A stretch of 64,000 nucleotides of DNA. It comes from Actinomadura harenae. GTDB taxonomy: Bacteria > Actinomycetota > Actinomycetes > Streptosporangiales > Streptosporangiaceae. This document shows positions 48,054 through 57,126 of the stretch, piece after piece. The notes under the pieces are model-generated. The model was not told the origin of the DNA, ran no database searches, and saw only the letters and a list, made by a program, of their open reading frames with translations. The DNA lies in contig NZ_RFFG01000020.1 in the NCBI RefSeq assembly GCF_003696215.1, forward strand, positions 49,675 to 113,674. The letters are read 5' to 3'. Position 1 is the stretch's first letter. Every line of letters starts with the position of its first letter. The translations under genes were made by a program, and so were the position numbers.

Positions 48054-51000
48054 TTGGGGCGTCGTGAGAAACCGCTGGATCCGACGGACGGACCTGTCGC
48101 ACGATTCGCCTTCGAACTCCGCAAGCTGAGGGACGAGGCGGGCGGGATCACCTACCGGGCGATGGCGGCCCAGGCCCACTACTCCACCGCGACCCTCGCC
48201 GACGCGGCGGCGGGACGGCGGCTCCCGTCCCGCGAGGTGGCCCTGGCCTACGTCACCGCGTGCGGCGGCGACCCCGACGAGTGGGCGTCGCGCTGGGACG
48301 AGGTAGCGGAAGAGATCGCGGACCGGCCCCGCGACGACGGGCTCGTCTGCCCCTATCCCGGACTGGCGCGCTTCGAGCTCGCCGACCGCGACCGCTTCTT
48401 CGGCCGCGACCGACTCGTGGAGCGGCTCGCCGCCCTGGTCGAGAGCCGGAGTGTCAGCCTCGTGGTCGGACCCTCCGGAAGCGGAAAATCCACACTGCTC
48501 CGCGCCGGGCTGGCCCCGGCCTTAGAAGACGCGGGTTCCGCCGTCCGGGTCGTCACACCGGGACGCGGACACCTGTGCACGCGCATCGAGCCGCAGAACG
48601 CGCGCAGCGTCCTCATCGTGGACCAGTTCGAAGAGGTCTTCACCCTGCGCGAGGATCCGGACGAGCGGGCACGCTTCATCGACCTCCTCCTGGAGTTCGC
48701 CCACGAGGACGACGACGCACGTCTCGTCCTCGCCGTGCGCGCGGACTTCCTCGGGCACTGCGCCCAGCACCTCGCCCTCGCCGAGGCGATCGAGGACGGC
48801 ACGGTCCTGGTGACGCCGATGGGCCCGGACGAGCTGCGCGAAGCCGTCGTCAAGCCCGCCGCCGCGACCGGGCTCGTGGTGGAACGGTCCCTGACCGCCC
48901 GGATCGTCGACGAGGTCGCGCGGGAACCCGGAGGGCTCCCGCTGATGTCCCACGCCCTGCTGGAGACCTGGCGGCGGCGTCGCGGCCGGACGCTGTCCGA
49001 GACCGCCTACGAGGCGGCGGGCGGGATCCGGGGCGCGATCGCCCGCACCGCCGAGGCCCTCTACGACGAGCTGACCGACCGGCAGCGCGAGGTGGCCCGG
49101 CTCCTGTTGCTGCGGCTGGTCGCCCCCGGCAGCGGAACCCAGGACACCCGCCGTCCCACGGCCGTCGCCGAACTCGGCGTCGGTGAGGGGGACGAGGCCG
49201 CCGACGTGCTCGAACGACTCGTCGCCGCCCGGCTGGTCACCCTCGACGAGGGCACCGCCGACCTGGCGCACGAGGCTCTCCTGACGGCATGGCCCCGGCT
49301 CAGCGAATGGATCGACCAGGACCGGGACCGGATCCGCGTCCAGCAGCGGGTGACCGAAGCCGCCGACGGCTGGGAGACCCTCGGCCGCGACTCCGGCGCG
49401 CTCTACCGGGGCGCGAACCTGGCCCTCGCCGAACGCAGCTTCCCCGGCGACCGGGACGGCCTGACCATACTGGAGCGGACGTTCCTGGACCGCTCCGTCG
49501 CGGCACGCGAAAGCGCCCGTCGGCGACGCCGCACACGGAACGTCGTCCTGTCCGCACTGCTGGCCGTCGCCGTCCTGGCCTCTCTGGTCGCCTGGCAGCA
49601 GAACCAGATCGGCGACCGGCGCCGCACCGAGGCGGCCGCCCGCCGCGCCGCGGACATCGCCGAAAGCCTGCGCTCCTCCGCCCCCACCACCGCGATGCGC
49701 CTGTCCCTGGCCGCCTCCCAGATCGCCGACCTCCCCGAGTCCCGCTCAGCCCTCCTATCCGCCGCCTGGCAGCCGGAAAGTGCCGCCTTCACCGACCCGA
49801 CCAGCGGAGCCGCGGTGATCCGCAGGCTCAGCACCGACGGCCGGACACTGACGAGCATCGGCGCCGACCAGACGACCCGGTGGGACCTGGACACTGGGCA
49901 GCGTGTCAGCCTCTGGCCCGGCCTAGGCGGCGACGCGGAGTCGGCAGGGTTCCTGCGTTCGGATGCCCCGATCGTCCCGGTGTTCCCCCGAGACTGGTCC
50001 CGCGGCACCTTCGTCCTCCGTGATCTGACCACAGCCCGGGTCACACGGGAGTTCCCCGCCGACGCGGGCGCGGAAATGGGGCCGGATGGTGACCGGGTGA
50101 TCGGGTATTCGATGACCAACACTGCCAACGTGGTCCGCCTGTGGGACGTGTCCGAAGGGAAGAAGCTGCTCGAACTGTCCTTTCCGCGCGTGCACGGCAA
50201 GGACAACGGTCTGGCCAGCGGCGATGCCACCAAGGGGTATTCCGTCGTCCGGCGGCTCATTCGTGAACGCCGCTCGGGTCCTCTGACCGAAGATGTCTTC
50301 CCGGACGCGACGCTCAGCCCCGACGGACGCCGTCTCGCGGTGTGCGTCTCGGGCGAGCGGATCCGGATCTGGGATGTCCGGAGCGGACGCCGTCTGCCCA
50401 CACCTTGGGCTCCGCGAGCGGGTTACGAGTGTCTGAGGGAGCACGTCCTGTTCACCCCCGAAAGCAAGGGACTCGCCTTCGTCGACGACGACGGCGTGCG
50501 CGTCTGGGATATCGCGTCCGGGCGGCAGACCGCCAGAGTCGACCACAACGCCCTGAAAGAAGCGGCCTTCAGCCAGGATCGCACGCACCTGGTCGGCACC
50601 GACGGGGCGGAGATCCTGCTGTGGCGGCTCGACCGGCCCGACACGCCCGTCTTCCGGCACGCGCTCACCGGCCAGCGGGCCACCGACATCCGCGTCGATC
50701 CCCACGCCGGGCGCCTTCGGTACATCGGCGGACCTCCGGGCACCGAACGGACGGTCTACACCCTCGACCTGCGGAATCCCGGTGCCCCATGGCGGGATGT
50801 CCCCGCCGCCGAGGCGACCTTCGCCCGCGACGGAACGATGCTCGCCAGCATGCGCCCGATCCCGGACGGCGGCACCCTCCAGATCAGCCTGACCCGCCCG
50901 GACACCGGACGAACCGTCGCCACCCTCCCGCCGGTCCCGTGCCGGGACAACTACACACGTCCAGTCCTTGACCCGCAGTGCCAACCGCTGCTCACCTTTG

Positions 51001-51863
51001 ACGGCGCTGGGAACTCACTACTCTTCGGCAGCAGCGTGATCGGCCCCGAATCCGGACGCAACCGCATGTCCCTCTGGGACCTGCGCCGACAGAGTGCCAC
51101 ACCGTTGACCGGCCTGAGCGACAGGTCCATCAACAGCGTCACCTTCGGCCCGGGGGCCGAATCGGTGCTCTTCCTGGAGAGCCCCACGGGTGCCGAGTCC
51201 GGCGCTCTGCGGCTGTGGGACATGCGCCGTCGAGCCACCGTCGCGACACTGCCGATCCCCTCACGAGGAATCGGAGGCACGCTGTCGGCCGTGGCCTTGC
51301 ACCCCGACGGCAGGCTTCTCGTCACCGACCAGTCCCTCGCGTTCGAGCTTCCCTCAGGGCGGGTTCGGCCTGCGGCGGACCGTCCGGGCGAGGCTGTGGT
51401 CATGGTCTTCAGTCCCGACGGCAAGCAACTCGCCGTCGGTGACCGGGCCGGTCGGGTCGGCCTTTGGAACGGCGACGCCACCCGGCGGCTGGGCGACCTC
51501 GCCGGGTCCGAGCCCGAGCCCGGCGGGGTCACGGCCATGGCCTTCAGCCCAGCCGGCCAGTTCCTCGCCGTCGCCACCGCGAACGGCATCGTGCGGCTCT
51601 GGGACACCCGCTCGCACCGTCCCGTCGGCTCCCCGCTCCCAGTCTCCGGCGACATCCCCATGGCCCTCGCCTTTAGCGCGGACGGCAATACCCTGTACAT
51701 CGCCAACCAGCGGGCCCCACTGCAACGTCAGCGGATCGACCTCGTTAGCGCCCAGTCCACCGTCTGCCAACGCGCAGCAGGCGGGCTGACCCCGACCGAG
51801 TGGAAACGCCTCATTCCAGACGCCCCCTACCGGCAGACCTGCCCCGACGCCGCTCAGCGCTGA
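48054..51863 (+). CDS. HTH-nSTAND NTPase with C-terminal WD40 repeats
   Basis: Protein of 1,269 residues. An Xre-like helix-turn-helix (about 12-80, AAQAHYSTATLADAAAGRRLPS) is followed by a linker and an nSTAND1-type NTPase (about 100-420) with CPYPGLARFELADRDRFFGRD, Walker A GPSGSGKSTLL (about 139-149) and Walker B VLIVDQFEEVF (about 185-195). Next come a winged-helix part, one transmembrane helix (about 498-515) and a long WD40-type propeller region (about 570-1,230). STAND proteins switch on ligand binding to the repeat domain; several act in bacterial signalling or phage defence, but this family's role is unproven. The TTG at 48054 is chosen for GAGGGG seven bases upstream. Single gene. 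Confidence 0.87.
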   Translation: MGRREKPLDPTDGPVARFAFELRKLRDEAGGITYRAMAAQAHYSTATLADAAAGRRLPSREVALAYVTACGGDPDEWASRWDEVAEEIADRPRDDGLVCPYPGLARFELADRDRFFGRDRLVERLAALVESRSVSLVVGPSGSGKSTLLRAGLAPALEDAGSAVRVVTPGRGHLCTRIEPQNARSVLIVDQFEEVFTLREDPDERARFIDLLLEFAHEDDDARLVLAVRADFLGHCAQHLALAEAIEDGTVLVTPMGPDELREAVVKPAAATGLVVERSLTARIVDEVAREPGGLPLMSHALLETWRRRRGRTLSETAYEAAGGIRGAIARTAEALYDELTDRQREVARLLLLRLVAPGSGTQDTRRPTAVAELGVGEGDEAADVLERLVAARLVTLDEGTADLAHEALLTAWPRLSEWIDQDRDRIRVQQRVTEAADGWETLGRDSGALYRGANLALAERSFPGDRDGLTILERTFLDRSVAARESARRRRRTRNVVLSALLAVAVLASLVAWQQNQIGDRRRTEAAARRAADIAESLRSSAPTTAMRLSLAASQIADLPESRSALLSAAWQPESAAFTDPTSGAAVIRRLSTDGRTLTSIGADQTTRWDLDTGQRVSLWPGLGGDAESAGFLRSDAPIVPVFPRDWSRGTFVLRDLTTARVTREFPADAGAEMGPDGDRVIGYSMTNTANVVRLWDVSEGKKLLELSFPRVHGKDNGLASGDATKGYSVVRRLIRERRSGPLTEDVFPDATLSPDGRRLAVCVSGERIRIWDVRSGRRLPTPWAPRAGYECLREHVLFTPESKGLAFVDDDGVRVWDIASGRQTARVDHNALKEAAFSQDRTHLVGTDGAEILLWRLDRPDTPVFRHALTGQRATDIRVDPHAGRLRYIGGPPGTERTVYTLDLRNPGAPWRDVPAAEATFARDGTMLASMRPIPDGGTLQISLTRPDTGRTVATLPPVPCRDNYTRPVLDPQCQPLLTFDGAGNSLLFGSSVIGPESGRNRMSLWDLRRQSATPLTGLSDRSINSVTFGPGAESVLFLESPTGAESGALRLWDMRRRATVATLPIPSRGIGGTLSAVALHPDGRLLVTDQSLAFELPSGRVRPAADRPGEAVVMVFSPDGKQLAVGDRAGRVGLWNGDATRRLGDLAGSEPEPGGVTAMAFSPAGQFLAVATANGIVRLWDTRSHRPVGSPLPVSGDIPMALAFSADGNTLYIANQRAPLQRQRIDLVSAQSTVCQRAAGGLTPTEWKRLIPDAPYRQTCPDAAQR

Positions 51864-51870
51864 ACCGAAC

Positions 51871-53457
51871 TCACCCCGCTCGTTCGGCGGCGGCGCGTTT
51901 GTGCAGAGCGGGTTTGTCGATCTTTCCGTTGGCGTTCACGGGCAGGGAGTCCACCGGGATCACGCGGCGCGGGACCTTGTAGTTCGACATGTTGTCCCGC
52001 GCCCAGGCGACGACGGCCTCTGGCAGGACCTCCTGCCCCGGCGGCGGGACGACGTAGGCCCAGCCCACCTCGCCTTGGCGGTCGTCCGGGACGCCGATCA
52101 CCGCCACTTGGGAGACGTCCGGGCAGGTCAGCAGCAGGCCCTCGATCTCGGCCGGGTAGGCGTTGAAGCCGGAGACGATGAACATCTCCTTCTTGCGGTC
52201 GACGATCGCGACGTTGCCCGCGTCGTCCACGATGCCGATGTCGCCGGTGTGCAGCCAGCCGTCCGCGTCGACGGCCTCGGCGGTGCGTTCCGGGTCGTTC
52301 CAGTAGCCGCGCATGACGCCGTACCCGCCGACGAGGATCTCGCCCGGTGAACCGGACGGCAGGTCGTCGCCGTCGTCGTTCACGACCCGCACCGAGACGC
52401 CCGGCACCGGACGGCCCGTCGAGCCGGCGATCACCTCCACCGGATCGTCCGGCCGTGTCATCGAGACGACGGTGCCCTCCATCAGCCCGTACGCGTTGAT
52501 CATCCGCTCGATGCCGACCCGGTCCACCAGCCGGCGGATCAGTTCGGGCGGGACGGCGGCCGCCCCGCAGATCAGGACGCGCAAGGACGACACGTCGCGC
52601 CCGTCCAGCTCGTCCAGGATCTTGAAGAACATCGGCGGCGCGCCCGCCAGGACGCTGACCCGGTTCTCCTCGATCAGATCGAGCAGCCCGGACGGGTCGA
52701 ACAGGGCGATCGGCATCATCGTCGCGCGGCGCAGGACGCAGGCGAGCAGGCCCGCGTTGATCCCGAAGCCGTGCGAGAACGGCGCGATGATCGGATAGCG
52801 GTCGCCCGGACGCAGGGTGACGAGTTCCGCCCAGTCCCAGTACCCGCGCAGCAGTTGCGAGTGGTGCAGCATGACGCCCTTGGGCGTGCCGGTCGTCCCG
52901 GACGTCGCCATGATCGAGGCGATGTCGTCCAGGCCGACCGCGAGCGCCCGTTCCTCGGCCTCCGAAGCCGACGTCTTCTCCCCGCCATCGAGGAAGCCGT
53001 CCCAGCTCATCGCCCCCGAAGGTGCGACGCCCGCCCCCAGGACGACCCGATGCCGCAGCTCGGGCAGGTCGGCGTCCGCGATCATGCCCAGGTAGGACGT
53101 CCCCATGAAGCCCTCAACCGCGAGCAGCACGGACGCGCCGACCTTCCGCAGTAGCCCGGCCGCCTCCAGCCCCTTGAAACGCGTCGAGACCGGGGCGACG
53201 ATCCCGCCGACGTCCCAGATCCCATAGGCGGCGACGACCCAGTCCGGACTGTTCGGAGCCCAGACCGCCACCCGGTCGCCGGGCCCGACGCCGAGCGCGA
53301 TCAGCGAACGCGCGACCTCGGACGCCCGTTCCGCCAGGGACGCCATCGTGAGCCGGACGTCCCCGGCCACGACCACCTCGGCGTCCGGATGGTACGCGGC
53401 CTGGGACCGGAGCATGCGCGGGATCGTCCCCCACGCGGGGACGGGCTCAAGGTCCAT
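51871..53457 (-). CDS. FadD3-like acyl-CoA ligase
   Basis: ANL ligase of 528 residues with all motifs intact: P-loop MATSGTTGTPKGVMLHH (about 186), AYGLMEGTVVSM (A5), GWLHTGDIGIVDDAGN (A7), VDRKKEMFIVSGFNAYPAEIE (hinge) and VNANGKIDKPALHKR with the catalytic Lys. By memory it resembles mycobacterial FadD3, the ligase that activates HIP after steroid ring opening and is controlled by KstR2. Sequence alone does not prove the substrate. The ATG at 53457 overlaps the previous stop (TGATG); GTG at 53460 is equally coupled. Last gene of the LLM/PaaK-like/ligase operon under the operator at 55616. Confidence 0.87.
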   Translation of the reverse strand: MDLEPVPAWGTIPRMLRSQAAYHPDAEVVVAGDVRLTMASLAERASEVARSLIALGVGPGDRVAVWAPNSPDWVVAAYGIWDVGGIVAPVSTRFKGLEAAGLLRKVGASVLLAVEGFMGTSYLGMIADADLPELRHRVVLGAGVAPSGAMSWDGFLDGGEKTSASEAEERALAVGLDDIASIMATSGTTGTPKGVMLHHSQLLRGYWDWAELVTLRPGDRYPIIAPFSHGFGINAGLLACVLRRATMMPIALFDPSGLLDLIEENRVSVLAGAPPMFFKILDELDGRDVSSLRVLICGAAAVPPELIRRLVDRVGIERMINAYGLMEGTVVSMTRPDDPVEVIAGSTGRPVPGVSVRVVNDDGDDLPSGSPGEILVGGYGVMRGYWNDPERTAEAVDADGWLHTGDIGIVDDAGNVAIVDRKKEMFIVSGFNAYPAEIEGLLLTCPDVSQVAVIGVPDDRQGEVGWAYVVPPPGQEVLPEAVVAWARDNMSNYKVPRRVIPVDSLPVNANGKIDKPALHKRAAAERAG

Positions 53458-54509
53458 CACACCCCCAGCGCGGAGCGGTCGCGCCCGAGGTGGTGTCCCC
53501 GGACGTCGGTGACGTTGCCCGGACGCCGCGACTCAGCGACCTCCTCCTCCACGACGACCTCGATCGACACCGGGGTCAGCGCGTACAGGGCCTGAGCGAT
53601 GCGGCCCTTCCACATCGGGTTCCGCACGAGCGTGTCGCGGTTGAACCGGACGTGGAGCGCGGCGGCGTCGAGGGTGCCCTCGCGGGTGATCCGCAGGTCC
53701 CAGCGCGCCACCCCGTCGATCTTCGACAGCGCGGCCTCCAGCTTCGGGACGGAGATCCACCGCCCCCTGACCAGCACGTGTTCGCCGACCGTGTGAGCGG
53801 GAGCGGGCACTCCGTCCTCTCCGCCCGCGAGCCGCACCGCGTACCCCGTGCGGCGCACTTCGTCACCCGCGAACACCACGAGCTCGGCGACCCCTGCACC
53901 AAGCGGAGCCTCCAGAACCACATCCTTGTCCGGGGCCGCAAGCCCGAGCCCCCCGTCCCGCACAACCGTCAGCACCGCATCGGACGGCCGCTTCCAAGCA
54001 ATGGGCACGCCCAGGAACGGATCGGCGAGCAGCTCCCGGACCTCGGCCTCGAACTCGGCGGCGAGCTGCGCCGCGGCGTTCGGTGACGGAATCTCACCCA
54101 CCACCAGAATCCGTTCCAGCTCCAGATCCAGCGGATCGAGCAGGAACTCCAGGTGCAGCCGCGCGAGCAGATCCATCGCGCCCGTCGGCGTGATGATCAG
54201 CGTCGTCGCCTCCACGGCCTCCAGCGCCGAGTGCAGCCGCATCCTCCCGCGCGCGCCCACCGACGCCGACGCCTGCGCGACCGATGCCGCGGCCCGCGCG
54301 ATCAGTGATCCGCCCGGCTCGCCGTCGTCGTTCAGCGCGACCACGACCCGGTCGGACGGCCCGACCCCCGCCGCGCGCAGTGTCTCGGCGGCGATGCCGA
54401 CCGCGTCGTCCGGCAGCGGGACGACGAGGTCGCCCTCGGAGGAGACCGCCAGCGGCCCCCGCGCGCGCGTCCCGGCCGGGAATCCGTGCCTGGTCAGCCA
54501 GCGGCTCAC
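53457..54509 (-). CDS. Degenerate PaaK-like (phenylacetate-CoA-ligase-fold) protein
   Basis: Protein of 350 residues. The middle follows the PaaK pattern (AETLRAAGVGPSDRVVVAL; TTLIITPTGAMDLLARLHLEF) and the C-terminal 100 residues match the PaaK C-terminal domain (HVLVRGRWISVPKLEAALSK and TREGTLDAAALHVRFNRD). The AMP-binding loop SSGTTG is reduced to SSEGDLV, the acceptor motif around YGxSE is absent, and total length is about 80-100 residues short. It probably cannot form an adenylate. Starts in a GTGA overlap with the LLM gene and ends overlapping the FadD3-like gene, so it is made in step with both. Possibly a partner subunit or binding protein. Confidence 0.72.
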   Translation of the reverse strand: MSRWLTRHGFPAGTRARGPLAVSSEGDLVVPLPDDAVGIAAETLRAAGVGPSDRVVVALNDDGEPGGSLIARAAASVAQASASVGARGRMRLHSALEAVEATTLIITPTGAMDLLARLHLEFLLDPLDLELERILVVGEIPSPNAAAQLAAEFEAEVRELLADPFLGVPIAWKRPSDAVLTVVRDGGLGLAAPDKDVVLEAPLGAGVAELVVFAGDEVRRTGYAVRLAGGEDGVPAPAHTVGEHVLVRGRWISVPKLEAALSKIDGVARWDLRITREGTLDAAALHVRFNRDTLVRNPMWKGRIAQALYALTPVSIEVVVEEEVAESRRPGNVTDVRGHHLGRDRSALGV

Positions 54510-55573
54510 TGCGCGACCTCCTGCATGAAGAGCTTCATCGAGTTGCAGACGTGCTCGTGCGCGAGCCCGCCGACCTGCGCCTGGAGGATCAGGTCGGTGG
54601 CGCCGGCCGCCTCGAGCGCCTCGACGGCCTTCCGCGAGCCCGCCACGTCGTCGATGACGACCATGGTCTGCTCGCGGAGCACCGCCATCGCCTCGTCCGG
54701 CGGCATCCCGACGGCCTGCTGGCCGAGGACGCGGTGGGTGGCGTGCCGCGCGTCGGTGTAGCCGGGCGGCGCGACCAGGTTGATCTGCCTGCGCAGGTAC
54801 CACAGGACGGCGTCGGCGGCGGTGTCGACGGCCTCCTGCTGGGTGGGCGCGACGTACCAGGGGATCATCAGCGCGATCCGGCGCGAGTCCGGGTCGAAGC
54901 CGCTGTCGGCGAGGCACTGCTTGTACTTCGCGATGTCCTCGGCGACGTCGTCCAGGCCCTTGAGCATCGTCATGCCGAGCAGGTTGAACCCCTGTCTCGC
55001 GGCGGCGAGATACCCGTCCAGCGAGGTCGACGCGACCCAGACCGGCGGATGCGGCTCCTGCACCGGACGCGGATAGACCCCCACGTCCGGGACCTCGAAG
55101 AACTCCCCGCTGCGGGTCACCGGCCGCCCGTCGGCCTCCCAGATCGCCAGGACGGCCTCCAGGTGCTCCTCCCACAGCTTGCGCGACTGCTCGAACGGCC
55201 GCTGGAACGCCTGGTACTCCAGCGGGGACGCGCCGCGCCCGGTGCCGAACTCGACGCGCCCGTTCGAGATCACGTCCAGCGTGGCGACCCGTTCGGCGGT
55301 GCGGATCGGCGACTGGAACGGCAGCAGCACCACGCCGAGCCCGAGGTGGATCCGCTCGGTCCGCTGCGAGATCCCCGCCAGCACCAGATCCGGGGCGGAC
55401 GAGTGGGAGAAGCCCCGGGTGAAGTGGTGCTCGACGAACCAGGCGGTGTCGTAGCCGAGCTGGTCGGCGAGCACCACCTGCTCCATGACGTTGTGGAACG
55501 CCTGCCGCTCCACCTCGCGGGAGCGACCACGCACCTCAAGTTCATAACCAAGGCTGACCCGTAGCGACGACAT
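54506..55573 (-). CDS. LLM-class flavin-dependent oxidoreductase
   Basis: Luciferase-like protein of 355 residues. QLGYDTAWFVEHHFTRG (about 42), IHLGLGVVLLPFQSPIRTAE, ISNGRVEFGTGRGAS, PHPPVWVASTS and the C-terminal helix IDDVAGSRKAVEALEAAGAT. Paralogue of the LLM enzyme at 18695, same position at the head of an operon with a ligase homologue behind it and the identical 16-bp operator. The ATG at 55573 has CGGAGGC upstream. F420- or FMN-dependent oxidation of a pathway intermediate is likely; specific reaction unknown. Confidence 0.88.
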   Translation of the reverse strand: MSSLRVSLGYELEVRGRSREVERQAFHNVMEQVVLADQLGYDTAWFVEHHFTRGFSHSSAPDLVLAGISQRTERIHLGLGVVLLPFQSPIRTAERVATLDVISNGRVEFGTGRGASPLEYQAFQRPFEQSRKLWEEHLEAVLAIWEADGRPVTRSGEFFEVPDVGVYPRPVQEPHPPVWVASTSLDGYLAAARQGFNLLGMTMLKGLDDVAEDIAKYKQCLADSGFDPDSRRIALMIPWYVAPTQQEAVDTAADAVLWYLRRQINLVAPPGYTDARHATHRVLGQQAVGMPPDEAMAVLREQTMVVIDDVAGSRKAVEALEAAGATDLILQAQVGGLAHEHVCNSMKLFMQEVAQ

Positions 55574-55615
55574 GGAGCCTCCGAGCGTTCCGCTGTGCTG
55601 TCAGAGACAAGATAA

Positions 55616-55631
55616 CCAAGCGCTCGCTTGG
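55616..55631. promoter_or_regulatory. CCAAGC-N4-GCTTGG operator before the second LLM operon
   Basis: CCAAGCGCTCGCTTGG, 12/12, identical to the site at 19845. It starts 43 bases from the LLM ATG. Confidence 0.82.
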
Positions 55632-55675
55632 GACGCTAGTCACGGCGTCACCCGGAAGCGCGTCGCGCGCGGACG

Positions 55676-56866
55676 TCAGTGGTGAGGGTGTTCGGCGGAG
55701 TGGGGCAGGGGAGTGGGCCCGTACGGGGTGAGGGAGGCGAAGCTCCCGCATCCCTCGACGACGACGCGTCCGACCCGGCTGAGGGCCGCGCGCGCACGAG
55801 CGCCCGCACGTTCCTGAAGGGCCAGCCAGGCGACCCAGCCCGCGCCCACGACGCCCCAGTAGGAGACCAGGCGGTACAGGCCCACGGCGGCGGCCGCGGG
55901 GGCCACGGCCGCTCCCAGCGCGACCAGCGAGGCGGCCATGCTGGACTCGATCGCGCCGATGCCGCCGGGCAGCAGCGGCAGGAGGCTGCCCGCCGCCTGC
56001 GCGGCGAAGTAGGCGAGCGTCACGCCGGTCAGGTTGAGGTCGAGGCCGACGGCACGGGCCGCCGCGAACAGCGCGAGGATGTCGCAGACCCAGTTCATGA
56101 CCGCGAACACCGCGAGGACGCCGACGTCGCGTGCGCTCGGGCGCAGCAGGAGCGCCGCGTCCAGCAGCTTGTCGGCCCAGGGCGCGATCTTCGGGTGCGC
56201 GGTCAGCCGCCGGTGCGCCCACCGGAACGGGACGGCCAGCCGGACCCGCAGCGGACGCCAGAACAGCGCGGGCGCGAGCACCGCCGCGGCCGTGGCCGGG
56301 TAGGACAGCGCGGTCAGCGCCGGGCCGCGCGCGACGGGGTCGGTGAGCAGCGTCAGCAGCCCGATCAGCGTGTACGTCCCGGTCGTGATCACGCCGCCGA
56401 CCACGATCACCGCCGTGGCCACCCGCGCGGACGCGCCGGACCGCCGGAACTGCTGGAAGGTGAAGACGACGCTCACCGCCGGACCGGCCGGGAGCGTCGT
56501 GGACAGCGCGTTGCCCGCGTAGGTGATCGCGAACGCGCGGCGGACCGGCATCTGGTGCCCGCCGATCCGCAGCAGCCGCCGCTGGAGCCGGGCGAACGCG
56601 CCCATCGACAGCGCCTCGGCGAGGACCACGACGACCAGCCACAGGCGGTCCGCGTCGAGGGTGGCCTGCCACATCGCGCGGAAGTCGGGAAGTTCGTCGC
56701 TGAACGCGACGAGTGAGCCGAGCGCGACCAGGACGAGCCCCCACTGCACGAGGGCTCCGATGCGCCGTCCGCGCCGTGAACGCGGTTCGCGGGACGACCC
56801 GAGCGGCAGATCCGGCCGTTCCGCCGACGCCGGATCCGAGACGGGGGCCGCGACGGAAGCTGTCAT
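55676..56866 (-). CDS. UPF0104/LPG-flippase-like integral membrane protein
   Basis: Protein of 396 residues with about eight transmembrane helices and the AglD/MprF-flippase-like pattern: AEALSMGAFARLQRRLLRIGG, AFAITYAGNALSTTLPAGPA, GAGSLLPLLPGGIGAIE-type segment (AAQAAGSLLPLLPGGIGAIE) and LYRLVSYWGVV. In MprF this domain flips lysyl-phosphatidylglycerol; stand-alone versions are thought to move other lipids or lipid-linked sugars. The ATG at 56866 has GAGGTGA upstream. Single gene; no DUF2156 neighbour, although one is encoded at 20877. Confidence 0.83.
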   Translation of the reverse strand: MTASVAAPVSDPASAERPDLPLGSSREPRSRRGRRIGALVQWGLVLVALGSLVAFSDELPDFRAMWQATLDADRLWLVVVVLAEALSMGAFARLQRRLLRIGGHQMPVRRAFAITYAGNALSTTLPAGPAVSVVFTFQQFRRSGASARVATAVIVVGGVITTGTYTLIGLLTLLTDPVARGPALTALSYPATAAAVLAPALFWRPLRVRLAVPFRWAHRRLTAHPKIAPWADKLLDAALLLRPSARDVGVLAVFAVMNWVCDILALFAAARAVGLDLNLTGVTLAYFAAQAAGSLLPLLPGGIGAIESSMAASLVALGAAVAPAAAAVGLYRLVSYWGVVGAGWVAWLALQERAGARARAALSRVGRVVVEGCGSFASLTPYGPTPLPHSAEHPHH

Positions 56867-57060
56867 GCCACGGTCACCTCGCAAACTCGCTCAGCAGGGG
56901 CAACTCGGTGATCGGTAAGAGTGTTCCCTGTCACGGGTCACGAAATCGCAACGTGAGTCCCGTCACAGCGGGCCCGCGGTCCTGAGTGTCCGCCTCGCAG
57001 GGAATTGCCGGATTCCTTACGCTTTATTGCGATCTTCGCCCGTCGATCTCTTTCCGTTCC

Positions 57061-57097
57061 CCCGTCTCCCTCCGTCTCCCTCCGTCTCCCTCCGTCC
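57061..57097. repeat. 10-bp pyrimidine tandem repeat in a 5' leader
   Basis: 3.7 copies of TCCGTCTCCC directly upstream of the secreted-protein gene at 57127. Copy-number change here could alter the leader length or promoter spacing. Confidence 0.8.
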
Positions 57098-57126
57098 ATG
57101 GGGCCGAGCCCCCTGGGAAGGACGCC

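Noticed and set aside
30990..55573. A standard cholesterol C/D-ring KstR2 cluster
   Set aside because: A KstR2-like regulator, FadD3-like ligase and Ltp/DUF35 genes occur, but ipdAB, fadE30-33, echA20 and similar genes are not here, so the steroid assignment is not claimed.
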